The notes beneath the pieces were generated by a model that saw nothing but the letters and a program-made list of their open reading frames with translations, ran no database searches and was not told the DNA's origin. A stretch of DNA of 64,000 bases from Inonotus obliquus (Eukaryota > Basidiomycota > Agaricomycetes > Hymenochaetales > Hymenochaetaceae). This document shows positions 11,998-22,723 of the stretch, piece after piece (position 1 is the stretch's first letter; each line of letters starts with the position of its first letter). The stretch lies in assembly GCA_032164295.1 (NCBI GenBank), contig JAJHTX010000009.1:310001-374000 (forward strand), in the 5' to 3' direction. The position numbers and the translations under genes are program-made.

Positions 11998-14900
11998 TTA
12001 AGAAAAGTGTGATCTGTCTTTCGAACGTAGCCATTGTTTCACCAGCATAAGGGTTGTGATGGTCTCTGACCCCAGACGGGCACGACGGAGTGCAATAGTA
12101 TCTCTGCCTCCCGAGAATACACGTTCGACGGTGACTGAGGAGCCTGCAATGATCATCAATTACATATTCCACATATTATTATGTCAAGAAGTAAGTTTTC
12201 GACTCACCTGGAATAGCATGGATCTCACACGCAAACTTTGACAAGTGAGGAAACTGAGCACGGCGTGCGGACCACCATGGAATTGGTTCTCCAACATCCC
12301 AAGACTTTTCGCGTTTCATACTGAAGTAAGTGACGAGTTCGTCTGATGGGCTAGTATCCTCCTCACTGCCAAAACCTGCCATGAAAGCAAACATCATGCT
12401 CTTGGACGGGGATAGAGCATCATCGTTTTGGACAGGATCCATGTTTGCACCCTTAGTGATTACAACGTTTCGATGGCTCTGGTCCTTTGCTGAAGTACTT
12501 GAAGGATACTGAGCTGCAAAGCGATGTTCAAGTGACGACCTTGAGTCTTCAATAAGTCGAAGCAAGGTGGGGTCTCCTTCTGCGTCATCCCGAAGCTTTG
12601 TATATGAAATACGTGGATCTAGGACTAAATATTAAGATAAGTATCAATTTGAGCGAGCAGAAGGGTCAGTTAGACTCACGGGCAGCCCACATGAAGAATG
12701 GCGAGGTGTTGAAAAGAGTGAAGTAGTCTGAGAGTTTGCGGTGTGCAGCAGTAAGACCTTTTCGAAGAAAGGAAGGTGAGTCGGATGGTAGTTCCTTAAG
12801 ATAGTGTCGAAGTGCATCTTGAAGTCCTTTGAAGCAGCTATAAGATGATGAGAGGGTAGATACACTTGTTGAGGACATAAACGTTGTTGCTGATCGAAAT
12901 TCCGTGAGCCATTTCATAACAAGCTCAATAGCCTTCCAGTCGATCGACGTGAGTTTGAGCAAATGAAGTTCTATGTGAAGGAGCACAAATCGATCAACTG
13001 CTGATCGAAATTTGAGTGCACGTTCTAAAAAATTGGAAAATAAATAAATTTATAAAGAACAACAATAATTACGACTCACTGAGCATTTTGTACGTTGAAG
13101 ACCAACGTGTTGCTACGTCGAGAATAAGCATCAGAATGGCATTACTTGAGTTATCCCCTTCTCCCATGGACTGTCTTGCCTCCGTAAACCATGACTGTCG
13201 TCGCTGAGGGCTAGAACGGACTGCCACTATGATTTTTCGAAGCTGAAATTGTACATACACGTCATACAAAGCCATGGACAGAGATAGAAAACTTACTTTA
13301 TCAATTGCCGACATTGAGTCTAAAACACCTTCGGAAACGATAAGCGACTCATCGATACCTTCATCCTGACCAACTTCAAAACTATCATTGAGAGGCGAAG
13401 CAATAGATTCTTGATATGAAATAGATTCAGCCCTTGAGTATTTTGCTGCACCGATTGCTTCAAGAAGCTGTAGAATATTGGTTTGTTCATTCAACAAGGC
13501 CATACATATTATATAAATGTGTATAAACATACCTTTAATGCCGATAAGTGAATAGTATGAGGGACGCACCGCATTCATGCTTCAATTGCTGAAAAAGCAA
13601 TACCATCAATTTGCATTCGCTGCTCAAGACTGCGTAGCATTGTGTCGTTGTTTGTTGCATTATCACAAGTAATGGCGAGAATCTAAACCAATTATTCAAT
13701 GGATACTGTATCAAAGAATATCAACTAGCCAACCTTTCTCTTTAGTCCATAACGCTCTAATGTTCCCCAAACAATTGCGGCAAGATTAGCACCTGAATGC
13801 GGACCAAAAATCTCCTGAAAATCAATAAGCCTCTCCTCTAGATTCGATAATATTTAGACATGTAATTTTCATAGTTCAATAAATACAACTTACCTAGTTT
13901 CCAGTTCTGTCCAACGTAATGCATAACAATTGCAAGAAACGCATATCCATTACTTGAGGTCCATGCGTCTAATGAAAGGGCCACCTTCATATCGAGTTTC
14001 TAAGAAACCAATTAGATAATATTTACAAGAACATCATTCAGGTGAGCGTACCTCAATAATTGCCTTTGTCTCGCAAAAGGCATCCAACTCGAGTTGCTTA
14101 ACATGTCGTTTAACTGTATCAGCCGATGGTATCTTTACTAACTCGTTTCTAGCAGCAAGTTTTATCATTGTACGAAATTGCAATGTTTCGACAGCTAAAA
14201 ATGGCTGGTCGTCCTCAACAATCCATTCTGATAGACGACGCTCAAAGCCAGCTTGATCCCAAGCACCCTAAGAATAGTTAATGTAAGTGATATGAATAGG
14301 CGAAGATGGAGAAGCTTTGTATACCTGTTTCCGCAACTCTTGATGTGCAAAAGCACTAATAATATTCTCAGACCTTTGCGCAGAAACTAACTGCTGAACT
14401 TGAGCAGCTGTAGGCGCTCTTGTCTTGTTTGCAATTGCGATTTCTTCAGTCGAAGGTGGTGAGTTTCGATCACGAAGCATCTGAAAGAACTGGAACATAA
14501 CCGGCGCATTTTTGCGCAAATGATTCTCCAGGCCTAAAACTTATTAGCTTTAACTTTGAATTAGAACGATCGAGACGTGCCTGTTGTTGAACCTCTCATC
14601 AGTTTCGTCACCGTTTGTACAGATCCCGAATGGTAGCATCGATAGTATTTGTTGCCCTCAGTGTGCTCTTGGGCTTTCGGATTAAGGTCGACCGTCTCAT
14701 AGAACAGATAAATCGGGTTTCGCAGTCTCTGAATAGTACAAATATTAGCTATATTCATACCAGATTAAAAAAGCAAACAAATACTTACCGCTCTTTTCAC
14801 GGGCTTAGTTACAGGCGACGCAATCTCAACAACTTCATCATCAGTGTCAACAATAATTGTTGCAACACTATTTGCTGGAGCTATCGAAGAACTGGACTCT

Positions 14901-15506
14901 GTCGTTGACTTGCTTGTTGGCTGAGAGGACGTCTGAGGCACGACTGCTTCTGTTCTCTTCTTCTCTATCGACTCTCTTGTGACCGTAGTACTTGTTGATG
15001 GTTTGCTCGTCTTCTTGACATGTCTGCTGCTCTTCTGTATGCGTAAAATCGATCAACTGTACATTCAGGACACATAGGTTGATTAATTGCGTACTTACCT
15101 TCTGTATCCTCTTGACCTTTCTTGAGACGACTGTCATTCTTGGTAAATCGAGACTAGCCTAAAGAATTACAATTAAATAGAGAATTAGAAGGAAACAAAA
15201 AGTACGCACCTGTGAAGTGTCATCTGGTTCTTCACCGTCCTCGCTAACATCACAAGAGACCACATCTGGGTTGAACTCCGTGTCGCAGCCACTGTTCTGA
15301 GATTCATCAGCGCCGTCCTCCACATCAGATAGAGCTTCAAAGCGGTTCGAAGTTTGTATCTTGCTCGGTCCAGTAGGTTGGTTGACTCCACGAAGCTTGA
15401 ATGAGAGAATACGAGGACGTTTTTCAGAGACGATGTTACTTTCATCAACCTCATCGTGGTTTCGACGTTTTGCGTGAGAGACAAGTTGAAATCCATCGTT
15501 ACTCAT
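11998..15506 (-). pseudogene. hAT transposase, multi-exon, with one in-frame TGA
   Basis: Start ATG at 15506, stop TAA at 11998-12000. At least ten exons are separated by short GT-AG introns; first exon 15210-15506. In order: an acidic, low-complexity N terminus; a BED-like segment (YYRCYHSGSVQTVTKLMR ... GLENHLRK); the RNase H-fold core with LDAWTSSNGYAF (first catalytic Asp, near 13960), ITCDNATNND and the conserved PHTIHL; a TRWSSTYKML block; and a C-terminal dimerisation region with PIPWWSARRAQFPHLSKFA and VTVERVFSGGRD. A TGA at 13575-13577 falls between IEA and MRCVPHTIHL, likely an Arg codon before mutation. Unless splicing avoids it, the enzyme is inactive. No other break was noticed, so the copy is young. 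Confidence 0.85.
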
Positions 15507-15956
15507 TGTAAAGACCGAGCAGCAAGTGGAGAGAAGTGTCGAACTATTCGATTCCAATATGTCCTTAAATACCTACACTAATACCGTATAACTACCTAAA
15601 AAATATTGTTTTTCGACTGAGGCTCGTGTTCTGCAATGCGACGTGCACTGTCTCTCCAAGACTCATGTTCTGCAACGCAATATGTCATGAGCATCCACTG
15701 CATGTGGACTGAGTGATGTGAGTACGCACCTCCCAGCTACATATATCAATACCCCTTACTACCAAAGACCCGGTCTGCAACGTGCATCAGGATGACCAGA
15801 AGATAATGATGTGAACGCGGCGTGATGGATACCTGATCTTCAATATGGAGTGATATCAGTAAACCAGCGTCCATCCTGTTCAATAAACAAGCTACTACTT
15901 ACCTGTTGAGAGCATTCACAGTGACCCTAGCCTTGCGGACACGCCAACGAGAAGAT

Positions 15957-16004
15957 AGGGGCATGTGGGGGGGCATGTGGGGGGCATGTGGGGGCATGTG
16001 GGAG
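15957..16004. repeat. GCATGTGGGG tandem repeat in the hAT 5' region
   Basis: Four imperfect units of GGCATGTGGGGG in a row, inside the transposon and about 240 bp from its right end. It may bind transposase or be a simple minisatellite. Confidence 0.75.
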
Positions 16005-16243
16005 AGAACGAGGAGCTGCGGCATGTCATGAACAGAGCAGATCGCACAGCTGATCACTAGCACATGACCGTACGTCGTATAGGCCGTATGCGGTCGTTTA
16101 CGCCCAAATTTGGATTTCTTGATGCGGAACACGGACCGTGCAATACAGGTCCGTAAAGTAAGTCCTATTCCTCCATACGATTACAGAGCGTTCCGTATAC
16201 GTACGGCCCATTTCCGTACTTTACGCTACGCTGCGGAACCCTA

Positions 16244-16251
16244 CGAATGCC
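16244..16251. repeat. Right 8-bp target duplication of the hAT element
   Basis: CGAATGCC, a perfect copy of 11793-11800. Confidence 0.93.
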
Positions 16252-17393
16252 CCTGCCTACCTTCGCCCAGTTCCAAACGTTGTATTGGTTAGCATTAGAG
16301 ACTTTTTCTTCGTAGAACTCCCTTTTTGCCTTCCGAATCGAGGCGTTCAGGCCGGCAGCCTTAGCGTTTCGTTCGGAAGGGGGGCACTCTCACAGATCGT
16401 TTAGGGCCTGGCGGCAGTGGTCATTCCACCAGTCCACCGTTTTGAGTTTGGTAGGTTTTGCGGGGCGCAGCTGCAAGGCTGCTTCCCGCATCACCTTCGT
16501 GAGTCTTTCGACCCTGGAGTCTAGTTCCTCCGCGTCCTCTGCAGGATGCGCGAGGAGTCTGACTGTGGCTGGCGTCACTATGTCGAGCCAATCCTTCTTC
16601 TTTGACTCGTCTAGTGGTGGCCTGGATTCTGGAGCGTCAGGGAGGTCCAGTTGGAGGGACCATTTGAGTAGGGCGTGGTCGGAGAGTCTGGTGTATTCCA
16701 CTACATAGGAGTCGCGGATCTGCGTGGCGTCCGTTGTTGTTGGTACCCATATCATGTCAATTAGGCTGTTCGCCTCCCTGCGCGTTGGAGTGTCTGGGTC
16801 GAAGGCTGGTTGGAGGGTGTTTTCTTGGAAGAAGTCGTCCAGTTTCTTGCTTTGTCAGTCTCGGTACAGTCGGACCGGTAAGGAGGTCCAGCTGTCCCTC
16901 GTGCGGTTGAAGTCTCCCGCAAAGATGGTTTGAGAGGCTAGGTTAAAGGGGAGGCTATAGAGGAAGGTTTCCCCAGGGTACGCCTCAGGGTGGTTGTCCC
17001 TGCGTCTGGAGTCTGGTGGTTGGCAGCCGTAGTAATTGCAGATATTAGTACCTTGTATTTGGATGGTTAGCACGTCAGTGCCGTGAGAGAGTGGTCCCAC
17101 TATCGTCCATCCTGACGAAGGGAGGAGTTTGGATACTAGAGTGGCTACTCTTGGGCGGTCCTTTGGAGCGCCCGGAGGTAGGCAGGCGGTGTATCCTGGG
17201 AGGTTGGGGAGGCCATAGACCTCCTCCCCCTCTTTATCTATTAGGGACGGAGTGATGCCGATTCGGTACCACGGTGGTTCTTGGATTAGTATTAGTAGGG
17301 GTCTATGGTTAATTGGGATTTGGTCGAAGTTAGCAATGAGTTGCTCCATGGCGGCTCTGTGCCGTCCTACATTCCATTGGTAGATCCACACCA

Positions 17394-19295
17394 TTACAAA
17401 TCTTCTTCGCTCATTTCGATTTCGGAGCCAGGTTCGCTAGCTGAGGAGGTGATGATAAGAGGCGCCGTAGACTGGTACTTTTTGCGTCTGGGGCACGTAG
17501 GGTCTGTGGCCGAGTGGCGCCCTAGGCAGTTATGGCAGAGTTTGGGGTGGGGACAGTCTGTGCCGGCGGGTATGCCTTCACTCGCGCAGAGTCTGCACTT
17601 AGCGCGGTGGTCTTCTGTCCTGTGATTCAGGTTGCAGTGTGCGCATAGAGGGTTTCATTTGCAGCCTTTAGCTACGTGTCCCAGCGCTTGGCACTTAGTG
17701 CATTGTGTGAAAGGGGGGTGAGGGTGTCTGTATGACAGCCTCAGCCTCCTCCCGAAGAGGTAGACGAGCGGCTTATTCATAAGTCGCTCGCGGACGTCCC
17801 CCTTGGGGTCGTCGAAGGTAATGGAGATTGGGCATGTGAGCAGAGCGCGCTCACCTTGCTCCGCCAGCCATTCTGGTCTGGCGGTGTAGTAGGGAGTCGT
17901 CGCTAGTTTAATGTGTTGAAGGATGGGGTTGGCTCTCAGCTCCGCTAGGACCTCGTCCTGAGTGAAGGCTTGGTCCTTTGTGTTGAAGCACACAGGTACC
18001 ATGGATATGTTGAGTGTAGCGTGCGGGACAACCCTGCGTGCCTCGACTTCAGAGGTGGTGTTGACCAGCCGGCTTGCAATGGCCTGTGCCTGGAGGTCAA
18101 TTTGTTCGGTGACGCCGTTGCCTGCCGCGAAGGTAATGATGGCATGTCCCTTGGGATTCCATCTGGCGGCTAGAACACGAAGTTTGCTGGCCGTCGGCAG
18201 AGACTGCACGACGTCTCTGGCAGCTTTGCTGAGTAAATAATCGGTGGGGCGGTTGTTGGCCAGGATTGGGGGGTTGTAAGTGATTACCAGGGTGGGGTCC
18301 TTTGCCTTGGTGGTGATTGGGGGGAGTTTCCTGCGTTTTGGCGCATTCGGTTCCGGGGATGGGGGTGGATTGGTTGGGTGGCTGGTGGATGGTGCGGCTG
18401 TGGCTGTGCTGGCGGCTTGAGCGTATGTCGTCCCCGTCGTCGCCGCCTCTGCTGGTGCTTGTGGTGGTGCTGTCCCCGTGTTGTTAGTTCTGGGGAGCGG
18501 CCTGGTGTTCTGGGTTGGGTGAGCCTGTTGTTGTTGTTGGAGGCCCGCGAACTTGTTGTTGAGGGTCTGAATTTCTGCTGACAAACGTGCCAAGGCCGCC
18601 TCGACGGGAGCGCTAGCTCCTGTCTGTCGGCTTTGTTGGGCCTGGTTCATCAGTTGTGCGAGTGGTAGGAAGTCTCCGCCCCCTTCAGAATTGTAGCCGG
18701 CTTTAGCATGTGCTAGTACCGCCTGGGCTAATGTGTCTCCTCTCCCCAGCTTTGTCAACTCATGAATCGTATTGATCGCCGAAGCGAGTGTAGATCCAAT
18801 GAGTTTCCCCATCGCCGCAATAACCTCCTCTTCCGAGGGCGCGGTTTTGAGCTGGAGCTCCACCTTATCTTTTATAGCTTCCAGTGCCGGACCGAAACAC
18901 GAAAGGAGCGTTACGGCTCTGCGTTCGTGGACATTGTCCAGGCCCCTGGTAGCGGGTCGACGGGGCGAGAGTATCTCGGACAACGGTCGTTTCTGACCTC
19001 GCCGGGGAGCAGGAGTATCTATCACTAGGGGGCTGGGGAATCGCACGCCGAAGACTTGGTCGCTCCATAAGGAGGGACGGCCAGTCTCCGGGCGAGTTGG
19101 AGTGTGGGGGGATGGGGGGCATGGCTCGGACACGATTTGCGACACACCTTGGTCCGTCGTCTCCTGCGTATCCTCCAATTCCATCCCTTCGGGTTCTACG
19201 ACAACTACCTTCGCGCGTTTCGTGCGTTCTGGGTTTCGTCTGGCTTTGATGGGTCTGTCGGTCGGTTGCGTTTGCGTTGTTTGTTCGTCTTCCAT
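17394..19295 (-). pseudogene. LINE ORF1: gag-like RNA-binding protein with CCHC zinc knuckles
   Basis: Starts at ATG 19295 (MEDEQTTQTQPTDRP) and ends with TAA at 17394-17396, 634 codons. The N-terminal half is Pro/Arg-rich and disordered, then a helical region, a Gln-rich stretch (LQQQQQ) and a Pro/Ala/Thr linker. The C terminus has several Cys/His knuckles: CTKCQALGHVAKGC, then CAHC, CRLC and CHNC units. A TGA at 17655-17657 cuts the frame right after the first knuckle; the frame stays open beyond it to the TAA. ORF1 proteins coat the element RNA. An open frame continues upstream of 19295 into antisense AAD3 sequence and is not part of the gene. Confidence 0.88.
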
Positions 19296-19331
19296 ATTAG
19301 GAAGGTAGTGGTAAGAGAGAGAGAAGCGATG

Positions 19332-19344
19332 ATCGACATTCTCT
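19332..19344. repeat. Right target-site duplication of the LINE
   Basis: ATCGACATTCTCT, identical to 8501-8513. AAD3 exon 3 continues directly from here. Confidence 0.9.
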
Positions 19345-20118
19345 ACCTTCACTGGTGGGATTGGCAAACATCCATCGAAGAGGTCATGAACAACCTCCAC
19401 AACCTCGTTGCATCGGGTAAGGTTCTCTATCTTGGAGTTTCGGACACACCTGCCTGGGTCGTTTCCGCTGCGAATCAATACGCGAGAGATCATGGAAAGA
19501 CACCGTTTGTTATTTACCAAGGAGCGTGGAACGTTCTTGATCGAAGCTTCGAGAGCGAAATTATTCCAATGGCACGCACACTCGGTCTTGCCCTCGCGCC
19601 ATGGAACGTCCTTGCGGGTGGTCGTCTTCGTACTGACGCGGAAGAGGAAAGACGTCTTGCTTCTGGAGAACATGGGAGAACGATCGCTGAAACTGAATGG
19701 CAGCGTAATGAGAACGAAAGAAAGATGAGTGCGGCGTTGGAGAAGGTCGCGAAGGAGGTTGGTACGGAGCATATTACTGCTGTCGCTATCGCGTATGTGA
19801 TGCAGAAGACACCCCACGTATTCCCGATTATTGGTGGACGCAAAGTTGAACATCTCCTGGCGAACATCGAGGCACTCAGGATCTCCCTCTCGGACGAGCA
19901 GATCAAGTATATCGAGAGCGTGTTACCATTCCAACCGGGATTCCCTGTCTCGTTCATTGTAAGTTGCTTTTCTTCGGTTTTTCCACGAATCCAAGCTTAC
20001 TGACCTGAAATGATAGGGCGACGGAACCCCAAACAGGCCATTTATCTCATACGACCATGCCGCGCATTGGGATCGTTGGCCACAGAAACGTGCCATACGA
20101 CCTTCTCCCGATGCATGA

Positions 20119-20995
20119 AGGTTCGAAAATAGCGATATACTTGATGTTTACAAAAAAGTTGGTTGTAAAAGACAGAAATAGACTATGTGAATGGAAAGGA
20201 TGAGTTTCTTGACAGCCCTGAAAAGCGGAGCGATAGTCGTGAGGTGTGATGTTTCTCCCAACCCGAATCAGTGTACGATCTGTTTGCCTTTGTCTTCAGA
20301 ATCAACTGCCGATGACGCTGTTGTAAAGATTAGCAGACTGGCCCTCCGCATCGGATGAATTGGTTATCAGCGCTGGCAACTTACCTGTCCGTTCGATTTG
20401 GATTTATGGACCTGAACGCACAAGAGTACACTGCCTTCTTCTACCGTACTTTATCAATCTCAATAACCAGTTGACTGACCTATTCAATATGCAGATTGTC
20501 ATCGAGAACTTGATTGGATACTGCTTCAGCATGCATAACTCTATACGGTGCGCTGTACACCCATGACTGATTCTTGTGACTTGGCGGGCAGACAAGATCT
20601 TGTCTTAAACTAATGGAGATGAAAAGCGTCATGTGTGCGTAATCTATATCATGTAAGCTTTATCCACATTAGGAAGGTAGTTCTCAGAGGTGACTTTCCT
20701 GTCCAGGAAATTCGCACAGCTACCGTCTATGTCCATGTTCAATCGCTCAGCCCGTCAACACCGACCGCGCCAAGGCTTGAGACATTGTCGGAGTGCACGG
20801 ACTCGTACGGTGTCGTTGGGAGTGCCAATATATCTCTCTGATAGAAGTATGCGCGAGTTTGTTGCAAGGACGGGTTGACTGGTAGGGTATAAATAGACCG
20901 CAGGTATGACTTCAGCTTGGTCTCCATCTCCATCCCTCCCTTCTAACCAGCACTTATTCCATCTCTACAGCTCTTACCTTACCTGCAGCTCAACA
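20119..20995. promoter_or_regulatory. AAD3-AAD4 spacer and AAD4 promoter
   Basis: No gene seen. A block at about 20670-20705 (AGGAAGGTAGTTCTCAGAGG followed by GACTTTCCTGTCCAGG) matches the AAD3 promoter. A TATAAATA box lies at 20888-20895, about 108 bp before the AAD4 start. Sequence between the block and the TATA box is unlike AAD2 and AAD3. Confidence 0.6.
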
Positions 20996-22341
20996 ATGTC
21001 GAACCTTTGGGTACCCCCTCCCCCTACACCGACGCCTCTGGCCCGCTATCGGGTTTTGTCCCCGCTTGCTGGTGTACGCGTCTCACCGCTCCAATTGGGG
21101 GCTATGAGCATCGGTGATCAGTGGGGTAAGATCGGTATGGGTGCTATGGATAAGGAGGCATCCTTCAAACTACTCGACGCGTTCTTTGATGCTGGTGGAA
21201 ATTTCATCGACACGGCCAACAACTAGTACGTACTTCGTGATCTTGCATGGTCATGAGTCAAGGACTGATTGATATGCTTGTGTGCCACCACAGCCAGGAT
21301 GAAACATCTGAGATGTTCATTGGTGAATGGGCCGAGAAACGCGGTATTCGTGACCAGCTTGTTATCGCGACGAAGGTTAGTTTCAGCACACATGTTTCTT
21401 CCCAGAACGCGTTGCTGACTTTCTTCTTGCTTCAGTTTACGACGAACTTCAAACGCGTAGCTGACGATGTCAAGACGAAAGTCAACTACACAGGGAACAA
21501 CGCAAAGTCACTGAAAGTCAGCGTCGAAGCAAGTCTGAAGAAACTACGCACTTCGTATATCGATATTCTCTACCTTCACTGGTGGGACTGGCAAACTTCC
21601 ATAGAAGAGGTCATGAACAATCTGCACAACCTCGTCGCCGCGGGCAAGGTTCTCTATCTCGGCGTATCAGATACACCTGCCTGGGTCGTATCGGCTGCGA
21701 ACCAATACGCGAGGGATCACGGAAAGACGCCATTCGTCATTTACGAGGGAGCGTGGAACGTCCTTGACCGTAGCTTTGAGCGCGAGATTATCCCGATGGC
21801 ACGCACTCTCGGCCTTGCTCTCGCGCCGTGGAACGTCCTTGCCTCCGGTCGCCTGCGCACCGATGCAGAGGAAGAAAGGCGCCTTGCCTCCGGTGAGGGC
21901 GGTCGAACTTTGACGGCGACTGACTGGATGCGCAATGAGAACGAAAAGAAGATGAGTGCGGCACTTGAGAAGGTCGCGAAGGAGGTCGGCACGGAGCATA
22001 TCACCGCTGTCGCGATCGCATACATGATGCAGAAGACGACTAATGTATTCCCGATCATTGGTGGACGCAAAGTCGAACATCTCCTGGCTAACATCGAGGC
22101 GCTTAAGATTTCGCTTTCGGATGAGCAGATCAAGTATATTGAGGGTATTCTTCCGTTCGACCCAGGATTCCCTATGTGGTTCATTGTAAGCTACTCTCGC
22201 TCAATGCCAGTGTTTGACTTTGCTAATTGAAGATTGCAGGGTGACGGAACTCCAAATAGAGAGTGCATTCTATATGACCATGCGGCGCACTGGGACCGTT
22301 GGCCACAGAGGCAAGCCATCAGGCCTGATTCCAACGCGTGA
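20996..22341 (+). CDS. Aryl-alcohol dehydrogenase (NADP+), copy AAD4
   Basis: Exons 20996-21225, 21294-21375, 21436-22185 and 22240-22341 give 387 aa, with intron positions as in its sisters. The aldo-keto reductase tetrad is complete: Asp in FIDTANN, Tyr across intron 1, Lys in VIATK, His in LYLHWWDW. It starts [19 protein letters not shown]. Its C terminus ([22 protein letters not shown]) resembles AAD1 (NRECFLYD) more than AAD2/AAD3 (RPFISYD), so pieces of the family may have exchanged sequence. Predicted active; same role as AAD2. Confidence 0.92.
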
Positions 22342-22723
22342 AATGGTTTATGAATAAAAATAGTGATTGTTTGATGTACTATTGATGGGCGAGTGCCCAA
22401 AATACACGTAGCTATTTAAGGCATTTTGATGAAGAGTAAAGTCGCGTGCCTCGTAGGCCACTCCAACGAGAGAAAAACTCAGCATGCCGATGCGAATTTC
22501 TCAACATGCTCCGAGTTCTGAATGAATTGGATTGAAAATGAACCGCGGTTGTGCAATGGTTTGGAATAAAAGTATGTCCAAGGATCACTGCCAGCGTTAC
22601 GTCTTCGGTGGTGTCATCCACGTGCTGCGCATTTCTTGTCCCGTGTCCCGCGATACTTGAAAGCGACCTCATCTCTCGTTCTACTAACATCACTCGCACA
22701 AATCAGTTGCTTTTACTAGACCC
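22342..22723. promoter_or_regulatory. AAD4 3' end and F-box gene promoter
   Basis: No gene seen. A pyrimidine-rich leader precedes the F-box gene start at 22724. No clear TATA box. Confidence 0.4.

Larger units (their letters stand above)
11801..16243 (-). mobile_element. hAT-superfamily DNA transposon, 4443 bp, inserted in LINE ORF2
   Basis: The terminal inverted repeat TAGGGTTCCGCAGCGTA begins at 11801, and its reverse complement ends at 16243. It starts with the TAGGG form common in hAT ends. An 8-bp duplication (CGAATGCC) flanks both ends. Subterminal regions are rich in CGTA-type motifs (for example TTTACGCT, CCGTAC) at both ends, probable transposase binding sites. It carries one multi-exon transposase gene on the minus strand. 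Removing the element and one repeat restores the LINE ORF2 frame exactly (WAKVGR then GIRPTPIPSL). Confidence 0.95.
8945..17394 (-). pseudogene. LINE ORF2: AP endonuclease, reverse transcriptase and RNase H, interrupted
   Basis: ORF2 begins at ATG 17394 and, with the hAT insert (11801-16243) and one 8-bp repeat removed, runs 1333 codons to TAA at 8945. The N-terminal half is an apurinic-type endonuclease: NVGR, LLILIQEPPW, IFAGDFN and RLSDHALLKW motifs. The reverse transcriptase follows (YRPITL, GTPQGSPISP, and catalytic AYVDD encoded at 10901-10915). An RNase H domain is next: FTDGS, DCEIMAL, FLSDSLPAL and HWCPGHAGISGSELAD. The C terminus has a Cys/His cluster. Two in-frame TGA codons lie at 16855-16857 and 16390-16392. 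The part from 11740 to 8945 is an intact 931-codon frame. ORF2 normally nicks the target and copies the element RNA; here it cannot make a full product. Confidence 0.93.
8514..19331 (-). mobile_element. Non-LTR retrotransposon (LINE), about 6.4 kb, with a nested hAT element
   Basis: The minus-strand element has a short 5' leader (19296-19331), ORF1 with zinc knuckles, ORF2 with endonuclease, reverse transcriptase and RNase H, and a 3' UTR (8533-8944) with a poly(A) tail. It is flanked by a 13-bp target duplication within AAD3 exon 3. The domain order fits fungal LINE clades such as Tad, or the basidiomycete Deceiver/Inkcap groups; I cannot separate these by eye. It looks full length rather than 5' truncated, since ORF1 is complete. 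It is now defective: one nonsense codon in ORF1, two in the ORF2 endonuclease region, and a 4.4-kb hAT insertion in ORF2. Confidence 0.92.
7938..20118 (+). pseudogene. Aryl-alcohol dehydrogenase copy AAD3, split by a nested transposon insertion
   Basis: Exons 7938-8167, 8232-8313, 8378-8513 plus 19345-19958, and 20017-20118. Exon 3 is cut after the codons for YIDIL, just before the catalytic His of LYLHWWDW. The left piece runs into the T tract of a LINE at 8513. The right piece resumes at 19345. Dropping the insert and one copy of the 13-bp repeat gives an exon 3 of 750 nt, identical in length to the other three copies. No other break was seen, so AAD3 was a working gene until the insertion. 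The left half alone would encode about 150 AAD residues plus a Phe-rich tail. The right half lacks the Asp, Tyr and Lys of the tetrad, so neither piece should be active. Confidence 0.93.

Noticed and set aside
17655..19853. One 732-codon minus frame covering LINE ORF1 and part of AAD3
   Set aside because: The part above 19295 is antisense to AAD3 exon 3, which happens to be open. ORF1 starts at ATG 19295, inside the LINE.
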